From DATJGR01 sp041739525 (GTDB lineage Bacteria > Pseudomonadota > Gammaproteobacteria > Pseudomonadales > Azotimanducaceae): DNA of 64,000 nucleotides. The DNA lies in contig JBGSNQ010000158.1 in assembly GCA_041739525.1 (NCBI GenBank), forward strand, positions 124,001 through 188,000, in the 5' to 3' direction. Position numbers and translations under genes: made by a program. A model generated the notes under the pieces. That model saw only the letters and a list, made by a program, of their open reading frames with translations. It searched no databases and had not been told where the DNA came from. Shown here in pieces: positions 25,188 through 32,851 of the stretch (position 1 is the first letter of the stretch; every line of letters begins with the position of its first letter).

Positions 25188-26204
25188 GTGAAGGTGCTCG
25201 TTACCGGAAGCGCGGGTTTCATCGGCTCTCACGTCGCGGCGAAGCTGCTGGCGCGCGGGGACACCGTCGTCGGAATCGACAATCTAAACGATTACTACGA
25301 CGTATCGCTGAAACACGCGCGCCTCGCCCGACTGGAAGGCCGCATCGGCTTCACGAATGAAGTGGTCGACGTGTCCGATCAGCGCTCGTTTCGGAAGGTT
25401 TTCGAACGCGAACGCCCCGACCGTGTCGTGCATCTGGCTGCTCAAGCCGGCGTCCGCTATTCGTTGGAGAATCCGCAGGCCTATATCGACGCGAACGTCA
25501 CCGGATTTCTCAACGTGCTCGAATGTGCGCGGCATTTCGGAACGGAGCATCTAGTCTACGCCTCATCGAGTTCCGTCTACGGCGCTAACGAACACATGCC
25601 GTTTTCGGTAGATCACAACGTCGATCATCCGGTTAGCTTGTATGCGGTAACGAAAAAGACGAATGAACTGATGGCGCACACGTACAGCCATCTCTTTGAG
25701 ATCCCCACGACGGGCCTGCGATTCTTCACCGTGTATGGGCCGTGGGGCCGCCCCGACATGGCGTTATTCCACTTCACCAAGAACATCCTCGCCGGGAAGC
25801 CAATCGAGGTCTTCAATCACGGACACCATCGTCGCGACTTCACGTATGTCGACGATATCGTCGAAGGCGTTGTTCGAATCCTCGACCACGTGCCCGTCGC
25901 CGATCCCTCGAGCCGGAACTCATCTCCCGCGTCTTCGGCGTCCTCGCCCTATCGTGTCTACAACATCGGCAGCAACAACCCGATCGAGCTGTTGCGTTAC
26001 ATCGAAGTGCTTGAAGACGCGCTCGGGTGCAAGGCAGAAAAACGCTTCTTGCCGATGCAGCCTGGCGACGTCGCTGAAACGTACGCCGACGTGTCGACAC
26101 TCGCCCGCGACGTCGGCTACAAACCATCCACACCCGTGGAAGTCGGCGTGAGAAAGTTCGTCGACTGGTATCGCGATTTCTACGGTGTAAATCACGGCGG
26201 CTGA
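25188..26204 (+). CDS. NAD-dependent epimerase, UDP-glucuronate 4-epimerase type
   Basis: 338 residues from a GTG at 25188. Extended SDR: the NAD loop is TGSAGFIGSHVAAKLL, the active-site Tyr and Lys are in YAVTKK, and GVRYSLENPQAY and FFTVYGPWGRPDMALF are hallmarks of the UDP-glucuronate 4-epimerase (LspL/Cap1J) group. It would turn UDP-glucuronate made by Ugd into UDP-galacturonate for an exopolysaccharide. A UDP-GlcNAcA substrate, supplied by the gene just before, is the main alternative. Its stop is 6 nt before prsK. Confidence 0.83.
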   Translation: MKVLVTGSAGFIGSHVAAKLLARGDTVVGIDNLNDYYDVSLKHARLARLEGRIGFTNEVVDVSDQRSFRKVFERERPDRVVHLAAQAGVRYSLENPQAYIDANVTGFLNVLECARHFGTEHLVYASSSSVYGANEHMPFSVDHNVDHPVSLYAVTKKTNELMAHTYSHLFEIPTTGLRFFTVYGPWGRPDMALFHFTKNILAGKPIEVFNHGHHRRDFTYVDDIVEGVVRILDHVPVADPSSRNSSPASSASSPYRVYNIGSNNPIELLRYIEVLEDALGCKAEKRFLPMQPGDVAETYADVSTLARDVGYKPSTPVEVGVRKFVDWYRDFYGVNHGG

Positions 26205-26210
26205 GCGGCT

Positions 26211-28265
26211 ATGACGATCGATACAGTAGCGGTAATCGGGCTACTGATCGGGCTTTGCACATACACCGGTCTAGTCGCGTTCTTCGTATACGGTTGGTTC
26301 CAACGCATCACCGGACGCGCAGCGCTGCTGGCATCCGCAACAACAGCAGCCTGGTTCGCGTCGTATCTGACGCTAGGTCGCTTGCCCACGACCGATATCC
26401 TCGAGATTTCGGCCTACGTCTTCTGGATCATCTTGTTGACCCGAATTCTCGGCGTGACTGTCAATCGAGTCTTCGATCCACTGTATCGGAGCCAGACCGC
26501 AATCGCGGCCTTGACGCTCCTCGCGTACACCGTGGTGATCGTGGCATCCGTTTTTCCGAGCCTTCTCGACGCCTCATCGCGCGCACTGTTGAAGCTTGTT
26601 TTCTGCCTCATCGGAATCGTTTCGTTGGAGCAAGTCGCCCGCAACACGCGTCGCGACCACGAGTGGAACGTGAAATTTCTGATCATCGGTCTCGGCGCTG
26701 TGTTCACGTACGGGTTCGTCCTCTACGCCGATGCCCTTTTGTTTCGGTCCGCCAGCCTCACGCTGATCGCGCCTCAAGGCTACGTTTACGCACTCGCCGC
26801 ACCGCTGATCGCGATTGCGTCTCTACGCAATCGCACGCATCGCATGAACGTGAACCTGTCCCGCCGATTCGTGTTCCGGACCGGGACCCTTCTGCTCGCG
26901 GGCGGCTATCTGCTGGTCATGGGAACAGCGGGCTATTACGTACGCTTCTTCGGCGGTGAGTGGGGCGAGGTATTCCAGGTCTTTCTCGTGAGTGCCGGCT
27001 TGGTGGGTCTGGCAGTCATCGGTGTTTCCGCACAAGTCAGAAGCGCGCTGCGACAAGCAATTGAACGCAATCTCTATGAATACAAATACGACTATCGCGA
27101 CGAATGGCTTCGCGTAACGCGCGAACTGACTCAGGCAAACCCGGACGAAGAACTCGGTCCGCGTGCCATTCACGCGCTGGTCGATCTATTGCACGCGAAC
27201 ACCGGCGCCTATTGGCGAATGTCGAATGAAGGCGTACTACTTCCGATGACGCAACTCGGCGGCCAGTGGAACAGCCCGTTCTCGCCCGCCGGTTCGAAGT
27301 CGCTGGTGAGCTTCTTCGAACGGTTCGACTGGATCATCGATCTCGATGAATACAGACGCAGTCCCGCGGCGTACGACGGGCTCGATCTGAGCCTCGACCT
27401 CGATCTGCTCAAAGCTGCACGATTTGTAGTGCCGCTGCCAATCGAAGATCGGTTGTTCGGTATCGTGGTCATCGGTCAGCCCATGACGCCGATGAATCTC
27501 ATCTGGGAGGACTACGACATCCTCAAAATAATCGCGCGGCAAAGCGCCGGGTTCCTCGCGTTGCACCACGCGGATAGAGTGTTGTCTGCTTCGAAGCAGC
27601 TGCGAGCCATGGACCAACTTTCCGCATTCGTCGTCCACGACCTGAAGACTGTGAGCGCCCAACTCGGGCTTCTGTTGCGCAATGCAGAGCGGCACAAGAC
27701 GAACCCTGCGTTCATCGAAGACATGTTGAAGACTACCGAAAACGTGGTCGGTCGCATGACCAGGCTTGTGGACCAGCTTCGCTCCCGCGCTCAGGACCCG
27801 GCTCAGCGCGAAGTCGACCTGATCGTAGTCGTCGACCAGGTTGTGAAGGATCGCTGCGCTCAGTCTCCCCAGCCGCAGCTCGAGACGTTCATTGCGTCGG
27901 TCTCTGTCCGGGCGGACGCAGAACGCCTCGGGTCCGTGATCGCCCACGTGATCCAAAACGCACAGGACGCCACCGATCCGAACGGCACTGTGCGAGTCCG
28001 TATCGATTCAACGCCGGTATGGGCGATAGTGATCGTCACGGATACCGGGCAAGGGATGTCACGCGATTTTCTCGATAACCAACTGTTTGCACCGTTCGCT
28101 ACCACGAAAGGCGTCGCAGGAATTGGCGTTGGCGCCTATCAGTGTCGTGAGTACGTCCGTGCACTCGGCGGCGACGTGTCGGTACGAAGTCAGGTCGGCG
28201 TAGGCACGGAGTTCACGTTGCGCCTCCCGGTCGTGCCGGCAGGTTCGAAGGATGCAGTCGCATGA
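26211..28265 (+). CDS. prsK: XrtA/PEP-CTERM system histidine kinase PrsK
   Basis: 684 residues. The N-terminal third is a membrane domain with about eight helices (starting TVAVIGLLIGLCTYTGLVAFFVYGW). Then comes a GAF-like region (about 300-450), a dimerisation helix with the phospho-His near 476 (FVVHDLKTVSAQLGLLL), and a HATPase domain (GTVRVRIDS, VTDTGQGMSRDF, KGVAGIGVGAYQCREYVRALGG). This is the PrsK kind that regulates exosortase-linked exopolysaccharide clusters. It overlaps prsR by 4 bp (ATGA). Confidence 0.9.
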   Translation: MTIDTVAVIGLLIGLCTYTGLVAFFVYGWFQRITGRAALLASATTAAWFASYLTLGRLPTTDILEISAYVFWIILLTRILGVTVNRVFDPLYRSQTAIAALTLLAYTVVIVASVFPSLLDASSRALLKLVFCLIGIVSLEQVARNTRRDHEWNVKFLIIGLGAVFTYGFVLYADALLFRSASLTLIAPQGYVYALAAPLIAIASLRNRTHRMNVNLSRRFVFRTGTLLLAGGYLLVMGTAGYYVRFFGGEWGEVFQVFLVSAGLVGLAVIGVSAQVRSALRQAIERNLYEYKYDYRDEWLRVTRELTQANPDEELGPRAIHALVDLLHANTGAYWRMSNEGVLLPMTQLGGQWNSPFSPAGSKSLVSFFERFDWIIDLDEYRRSPAAYDGLDLSLDLDLLKAARFVVPLPIEDRLFGIVVIGQPMTPMNLIWEDYDILKIIARQSAGFLALHHADRVLSASKQLRAMDQLSAFVVHDLKTVSAQLGLLLRNAERHKTNPAFIEDMLKTTENVVGRMTRLVDQLRSRAQDPAQREVDLIVVVDQVVKDRCAQSPQPQLETFIASVSVRADAERLGSVIAHVIQNAQDATDPNGTVRVRIDSTPVWAIVIVTDTGQGMSRDFLDNQLFAPFATTKGVAGIGVGAYQCREYVRALGGDVSVRSQVGVGTEFTLRLPVVPAGSKDAVA

Positions 28266-29623
28266 ACGAACGCCATTTACTCATCGTGGAAGATGATCCC
28301 GGCCTGCAGAGCCAGATGCGATGGTGCTTCGCGGACGATCAGGTTCAAATCGCGGTAGCCGGCAATGAATCCGAAGCGATTGCCGCCGTGCGACGCAATC
28401 CTCCGCAGGTGGTGACGTTGGACCTCGGGCTTCCACCCGACCCAGGCGGCAGCAAAGTAGGGTTCGGCATTCTGCAGTCGATTCGATCGCTGTTGCCCGA
28501 CTGTAAGATCATCGTCGTGACGGGGCGGGAGGAGCATGAACACGCAGTACGCGCAGTCGCAGACGGCGCGTACGATTTCTACCAGAAACCGATCGACGCA
28601 GACACACTCAGGTTCGTGGTCGAGCGCGCATTTCGGCTGGCCGATCTCGAAGCACAAAATCGACGGCTTACTGCAGCCCAGGCACCTACGTCGATGGCCG
28701 GGATCATCTCCGGCAGCAAGAGCATGCAGGACCTCTGCCGGTTGGTGGAGCGCGTCGCGCCGACCGATGCAAGCGTGCTGATTCTGGGTGAAACCGGAAC
28801 GGGCAAAGAGCTCGTGGCGCGCGCAATCCACGATCTGAGCGCCCGGAGCGAGAAGGCGTTTGTCGCAATCAACTGCGCCGCCATTCCGGAGAACCTCCTC
28901 GAAAGTGAGCTTTTCGGTTACGAAAAGGGTGCATTCACCGGCGCTGTTGCACGCAAACTCGGGCGAATCGAGATGGCAAGCGGCGGCACGCTTTTCCTCG
29001 ACGAAATCGGCGACATGCCGTTGCCGCTGCAGTCGAAGATCCTGCGCTTCCTGCAAGAACGCTCACTCGAACGAGTTGGCGGCCACGCACTGATCGACGT
29101 AGATGTACGAGTGGTGTGTGCAACCCATCGCCCCATCAACGAAATGTTGGTTAGCAAATCCTTCAGGGAAGATCTCTACTTCAGACTTGCGGAAATCAAC
29201 GTAAACGTCCCGCCTCTGCGTAGTCGCGAGGGTGACGCCGTACTGCTGGCGCACGCATTCCTTCAGCGGTTTGCACCTGACCGGAAACTTCGGATGTCCA
29301 ACGACGCCATCACGGCGTTGAGCAACTGGAACTGGCCCGGCAACGTCCGCGAGCTGGAGAATCGCGTCAAGCGAGCAAGCATCATGGCGGATTCGCAACA
29401 AATCTCGGCACGCGACCTCGATCTCGCCGTTGGCGACGAGACAGAAGCGGCATTCCCGTTGAACCTCAAACAAGTGCGCGACGAAGCTGAACTCAAAGCT
29501 GTCACGCGCGCGCTTGCCCGCGCGGACAACAATCTTGCGCAGGCATCGCGTTTGCTGGGAATCTCGCGTCCGACACTCTATAGCCTGCTCGAAAAGTTCA
29601 ACATTGATCATCATGGCGAATGA
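28262..29623 (+). CDS. prsR: PEP-CTERM-box response regulator PrsR (NtrC family)
   Basis: 453 residues. Receiver domain with phospho-Asp54 (VVTLDLGLPPD). The AAA+ domain has GETGTGKE and the sigma-54 contact loop GAFTGA, plus the second region GTLFLDEIGD. The C-terminal Fis-type helix-turn-helix reads NLAQASRLLGISRPTLYSLL. It should activate sigma-54 promoters of the exopolysaccharide and PEP-CTERM genes after phosphorylation by PrsK. It overlaps galE by 11 bp. Confidence 0.93.
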   Translation: MNERHLLIVEDDPGLQSQMRWCFADDQVQIAVAGNESEAIAAVRRNPPQVVTLDLGLPPDPGGSKVGFGILQSIRSLLPDCKIIVVTGREEHEHAVRAVADGAYDFYQKPIDADTLRFVVERAFRLADLEAQNRRLTAAQAPTSMAGIISGSKSMQDLCRLVERVAPTDASVLILGETGTGKELVARAIHDLSARSEKAFVAINCAAIPENLLESELFGYEKGAFTGAVARKLGRIEMASGGTLFLDEIGDMPLPLQSKILRFLQERSLERVGGHALIDVDVRVVCATHRPINEMLVSKSFREDLYFRLAEINVNVPPLRSREGDAVLLAHAFLQRFAPDRKLRMSNDAITALSNWNWPGNVRELENRVKRASIMADSQQISARDLDLAVGDETEAAFPLNLKQVRDEAELKAVTRALARADNNLAQASRLLGISRPTLYSLLEKFNIDHHGE

Positions 29624-30638
29624 AACACCCCACGTTCTCGTTACCGGTGGCGCTGGTTTTATCGGCAGCCACACGTGCGTTGAACTGCTGAACACCGGCC
29701 ACTCGATTGTCGTTCTCGACAACCTGTCCAACAGCAGCACCAAGTCGCTCGACGCCGTCCGCCGTATCACTAACCGGGCGGTCGATTTCGTGGAAGGTGA
29801 TTTGCGCGATGCACGCTGTCTCGACCAATTGTTCGAAACAAACCAATTCGACGCGGTCATCCACTTTGGCGGCCTCAAGGCGGTTGGCGAATCGGTTGAA
29901 AAGCCGTTGCTGTACTACGAAAACAACGTCATCGGTACCGTGCATCTAATCAACGCGATGAAGGCGCATTCCGTAAAGACGTTGGTATTCAGTTCATCCG
30001 CCACCGTGTATGGGAATCCGGCACGAATTCCCGCAACGGAGGACTTGCCGACATCGGCGACGAACCCATACGGCCGCTCGAAACTCGTGATCGAGGAGAT
30101 TCTGCGCGACGTTCATGCCTCCGACCCCGAGTGGCGCATCTCAATGCTGCGCTACTTCAATCCGGTCGGTGCGCACATCAGCGGCGAGCTGGGTGAGGAT
30201 CCGCGCGCCACGCCGAACAATCTGCTGCCGTATATCGCGCAAGTCGCGGTGGGACACCTTCCGCACCTGCGCGTATTCGGGAACGACTATGCAACTCGCG
30301 ACGGCACCGGTGTACGCGACTACATCCACGTTGTCGATCTGGCGCGAGGCCACATCGCCGCGCTGCAGTTCCTCGCTAGTGGACCGCAACTTGCCGTGCA
30401 CAATCTGGGGACTGGGCGGGGTTCGTCGGTCCTCGAAGCGCTGCGCGCCTTCGAGGAAGCGTCAGGGCGTACCATTCCATATCGCGTCGTCCCGCGACGC
30501 GCCGGCGACATCGCCGAGTGCTACGCCGACACTACAAAGGCACGCCGCGAACTTGGCTGGACTGCGCAATACGATCTGAATGACATGTGCCGTGACGCCT
30601 GGAGATGGCAGTCGCGACATCCCAACGGATTTGGCTGA
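29613..30638 (+). CDS. galE: UDP-glucose 4-epimerase
   Basis: 341 residues from the ATG at 29613, inside the end of prsR. It interconverts UDP-glucose and UDP-galactose. The N-terminal NAD loop TGGAGFIGSHTCVELL, FGGLKAVGES, and the Tyr-x3-Lys in NPYGRSK are all canonical, as is YFNPVGAHISGELGEDP. The overlap with prsR suggests translational coupling, so sugar supply may be made with the polysaccharide regulators. The stop codon lies within the tRNA promoter. Confidence 0.93.
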   Translation: MANETPHVLVTGGAGFIGSHTCVELLNTGHSIVVLDNLSNSSTKSLDAVRRITNRAVDFVEGDLRDARCLDQLFETNQFDAVIHFGGLKAVGESVEKPLLYYENNVIGTVHLINAMKAHSVKTLVFSSSATVYGNPARIPATEDLPTSATNPYGRSKLVIEEILRDVHASDPEWRISMLRYFNPVGAHISGELGEDPRATPNNLLPYIAQVAVGHLPHLRVFGNDYATRDGTGVRDYIHVVDLARGHIAALQFLASGPQLAVHNLGTGRGSSVLEALRAFEEASGRTIPYRVVPRRAGDIAECYADTTKARRELGWTAQYDLNDMCRDAWRWQSRHPNGFG

Positions 30639-30663
30639 CCGGTATCGGAAGCTCTTCTATAAT
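30635..30663 (+). promoter_or_regulatory. Promoter of tRNA-Ser
   Basis: CTGACC (-35, 30635-30640), 17 bp, TATAAT (-10, 30658-30663, perfect). The -35 overlaps the galE stop codon. The tRNA starts 20 bp after the -10. Confidence 0.7.
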
Positions 30664-30682
30664 CGCCAATCGCCGCCTCACT

Positions 30683-30770
30683 GGAGGGGTGGCAGAGCGG
30701 TTGAATGCACTGGTCTTGAAAACCAGCAAAGGGCAACCTTTCGTGGGTTCGAACCCCACCCCCTCCGCCA
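30683..30770 (+). tRNA. tRNA-Ser (anticodon UGA)
   Basis: 88 nt with a long variable arm, as in class II tRNAs. The acceptor stem GGAGGGG pairs with CCCCTCC (30760-30766), followed by G and an encoded CCA. The anticodon loop CTTGAAA gives anticodon UGA at 30717-30719. The T arm is GTGGGTTCGAACCCCAC. Confidence 0.97.
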
Positions 30771-30913
30771 GTGGGCGAACGAGATCGCTACGTTCTAGCC
30801 CTTACGACCTTCCGGTTACCACCGGGAGCGGTCGTCCTTCCCTTCAGTCACTGTTCGGCGGTACGCTTTGGTTGCTCGAGCCATGGACTGCTCTCGCGAG
30901 AGAGGTCGATTCC

Positions 30914-31093
30914 GTGATCAAGCGCGTAGTACTGCTGCTGATGGTTCTGCTCGTAAGCCTTGCTGCTTTCGCGGGCCTCATTCAACCCTCGTTTTCACCC
31001 TCTGATCCTGTGCTGGCGGATCAGAAAATGGCTCATGCACTATTGCTGCTGTTCTCAAGCCTCGGTCTCGTGCTGCTACGACCAAGGCGATAG
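30914..31093 (+). CDS. Possible small two-helix membrane protein
   Basis: 59 residues from a GTG with AGAGAGG eight bases upstream. Two hydrophobic stretches (VVLLLMVLLVSLAAFAGLI and HALLLLFSSLGLVLL) are joined by a short polar loop, with LRPRR at the end. I recognise no family. The second helix plus RxRR looks superficially like a sorting tail, but there is no PEP or similar signal. It lies alone between the tRNA and the next gene. The 185 bp after it (31094-31278) show no gene or structure to me. Confidence 0.4.
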   Translation: MIKRVVLLLMVLLVSLAAFAGLIQPSFSPSDPVLADQKMAHALLLLFSSLGLVLLRPRR

Positions 31094-31278
31094 AAGTCGT
31101 CTACAGAGCAAGTCAGAACGATCATCATCAAAGTCGACTGGGAGCGCCCGTCGGGTTCTAGTTGCGAGACTGCGAACCTGGCATTGAACTGATATCGCGC
31201 GACTCCGCTTAGCGCTAAAGCGTGCCACTTCATCGGATTGTCAGATTACGGCGACACGCTGTGGCCTAGCATTGCTGC

Positions 31279-31533
31279 ATGGGTAACAGATACGGCGAGC
31301 CGGCTAAGACCTATTTCCGTGCCGGCGGCCGGTCCCTTGTCGCGGACGGGAACTGGTATTTCGCCACTCGCGAGGGAATCGATGTCGGTCCCTACCCGAG
31401 CCGGCAGGCTGCCGAAGCCGGTTCGGTTCGCCTCGCGAAGCTGCTGCGCGGTAACAATGATCCTGTCGCAGTTGAGAAGATCATCCGCGAGTTCATGTTC
31501 CTGATGGGCAAATCCAACATTAGAATGCCCTGA
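31279..31533 (+). CDS. Small DUF6316-like protein
   Basis: 84 residues, no signal peptide or membrane segment. The segment NWYFATREGIDVGPYPSRQAAE resembles the core of small gammaproteobacterial proteins grouped as DUF6316; this is from memory of the motif, not a search. Function unknown. The next gene, glutathione peroxidase, starts 30 bp later on the same strand, so they may be co-transcribed. Confidence 0.65.
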   Translation: MGNRYGEPAKTYFRAGGRSLVADGNWYFATREGIDVGPYPSRQAAEAGSVRLAKLLRGNNDPVAVEKIIREFMFLMGKSNIRMP

Positions 31534-31563
31534 TCCCGCTACCCCGACGATCGTGCCCGCCCA

Positions 31564-32043
31564 ATGACCACCCTCTACGAGTTCGAAGCGACCACCATCG
31601 ACGGCGCTGCACAGTCGCTTTCGGCGTTCGAAGGCAAGACGCTGCTGGTGGTAAACGTCGCGTCGAAGTGCGGGTTCACACCGCAATACACAGGTCTCGA
31701 GGCGATGTATCGGAAGTTCAAAGACAGGGGTCTGGTCGTGCTGGGTTTTCCATGTGATCAATTTGCCCACCAGGAACCGGGCAACGAGCAGGAGATCAAG
31801 AACTTCTGCTCTCTAAAGTACGATGTCAGCTTTCCGATGTTCTCGAAGATCGATGTCAACGGCGCAGGCACTTCACCGGTGTTCAAGTATCTGAAACGGG
31901 AGGCCAAGGGGCTGCTCGGCACCGAGGCCGTGAAGTGGAACTTCACGAAGTTCCTGATAGACAAACACGGTAAAGTCGTTCGTCGGTACGGCCCGACCGA
32001 AACGCCCGAATCGATCGAGAAGGACGTCGCGAAAATACTCTGA
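31564..32043 (+). CDS. Glutathione peroxidase (BsaA/BtuE type)
   Basis: 159 residues of thioredoxin fold. The peroxidatic residue is Cys in NVASKCGFTPQYTGL, not selenocysteine. FPCDQFAHQEPG supplies the Gln of the triad and the likely resolving Cys, and WNFTKFLIDKHGKV the Trp/Asn. It reduces hydroperoxides using thioredoxin or glutathione; Gor and TrxB are both coded in this window. It precedes msrB by 29 bp, giving a peroxide/methionine-sulfoxide repair pair. Confidence 0.9.
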   Translation: MTTLYEFEATTIDGAAQSLSAFEGKTLLVVNVASKCGFTPQYTGLEAMYRKFKDRGLVVLGFPCDQFAHQEPGNEQEIKNFCSLKYDVSFPMFSKIDVNGAGTSPVFKYLKREAKGLLGTEAVKWNFTKFLIDKHGKVVRRYGPTETPESIEKDVAKIL

Positions 32044-32072
32044 CCATCGAACATTCAAACTAGCGAGACGCT

Positions 32073-32561
32073 ATGAACAAGTCAGTCCAGGCTACCGCTC
32101 AATCCGAATACGACCTCACGCCGCCCAGCGCCATGGAGCGAAGAGCGCTCGAAGCCGGAATCACACGAGAAGAAGCCGACGTGTTGTTGCGACACGGCAC
32201 GGAGGCGCCGTTTTGCGGCGGCCTGCTCGAAAACAAGGAAGACGGCGTTTATTGCTGCCGGTTGTGCGGGCTGCCTTTGTTCCGGGCGAAAACTAAATTC
32301 GAAAGCGGTACCGGTTGGCCGAGCTTCTTCGAACCAATCGCGCAGTCGCACGTCATCGGCGTTCGGGATGTGAGCTACGGAATGGTTCGCATCGAGACGC
32401 GCTGCGCGCGGTGCGACAGTCACCAGGGTCATGTCTTTCCCGACGGTCCGCCGCCGACGCACCTACGCTATTGCATCAACTCCATTTCGATGGAGTTCGT
32501 ACGCAACGGCGCTGCGTTGCGCGACCCGCTAAAGCGTGGCGACAACGCACACCCGCGCTGA
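32073..32561 (+). CDS. msrB: Peptide-methionine (R)-S-oxide reductase
   Basis: 162 residues. It reduces Met-R-sulfoxide in proteins. The zinc ligands are CCRLCGLPLF and CARCDSHQGHVF. The catalytic Cys is in RYCINSISMEF, and FESGTGWPSF is the substrate loop. There is no signal peptide, so cytoplasmic. The N-terminus carries about 30 residues before the usual LEAGITREEA start of the domain. It probably shares a transcript with the glutathione peroxidase gene. Confidence 0.93.
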   Translation: MNKSVQATAQSEYDLTPPSAMERRALEAGITREEADVLLRHGTEAPFCGGLLENKEDGVYCCRLCGLPLFRAKTKFESGTGWPSFFEPIAQSHVIGVRDVSYGMVRIETRCARCDSHQGHVFPDGPPPTHLRYCINSISMEFVRNGAALRDPLKRGDNAHPR

Positions 32562-32670
32562 ATTCCTTCGTCATACGTAGGAGTCGTCCGACGCTAGAAC
32601 GGACGCCTCTCCCATAAAAGTCCCGGACGGCCGCCGCTATGCTCCTAATGCGGCGGGCGGGAGTTTAGGT

Positions 32671-32817
32671 GTGGCTATTACCCTACGTGATTCCGGGTAC
32701 AACGACCGAAGGCGACCCCATGGGCGCGCCTCAACCCACGCGTCGTTTGGCTTCCTTGTCGCGGTGATTTTCGGGGGAGGCGCTCTCCTCCTTCTCGCTT
32801 TCGCCGCCTTCACTTGA
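32671..32817 (+). CDS. Possible single-helix small membrane protein
   Basis: 48 residues from a GTG at 32671 with GGGAG eight bases upstream. An arginine/histidine-rich N-terminus (RDSGYNDRRRPHGRASTH) is followed by one clear membrane helix (FGFLVAVIFGGGALLLLAFAAF). It lies in an otherwise empty 290-bp gap 34 bp before the hybrid kinase gene. No family recognised; coding status rests on the ribosome site and the good helix. Confidence 0.35.
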   Translation: MAITLRDSGYNDRRRPHGRASTHASFGFLVAVIFGGGALLLLAFAAFT

Positions 32818-32851
32818 TCACGCACCACCTGAATCACCGGGCATCGTAGTA

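Noticed and set aside
30914..31093. PEP-CTERM or similar sorting tail
   Set aside because: A helix followed by RPRR is present but there is no PEP, VPDSG or LPXTG-like signal, and the protein would be nearly all tail.
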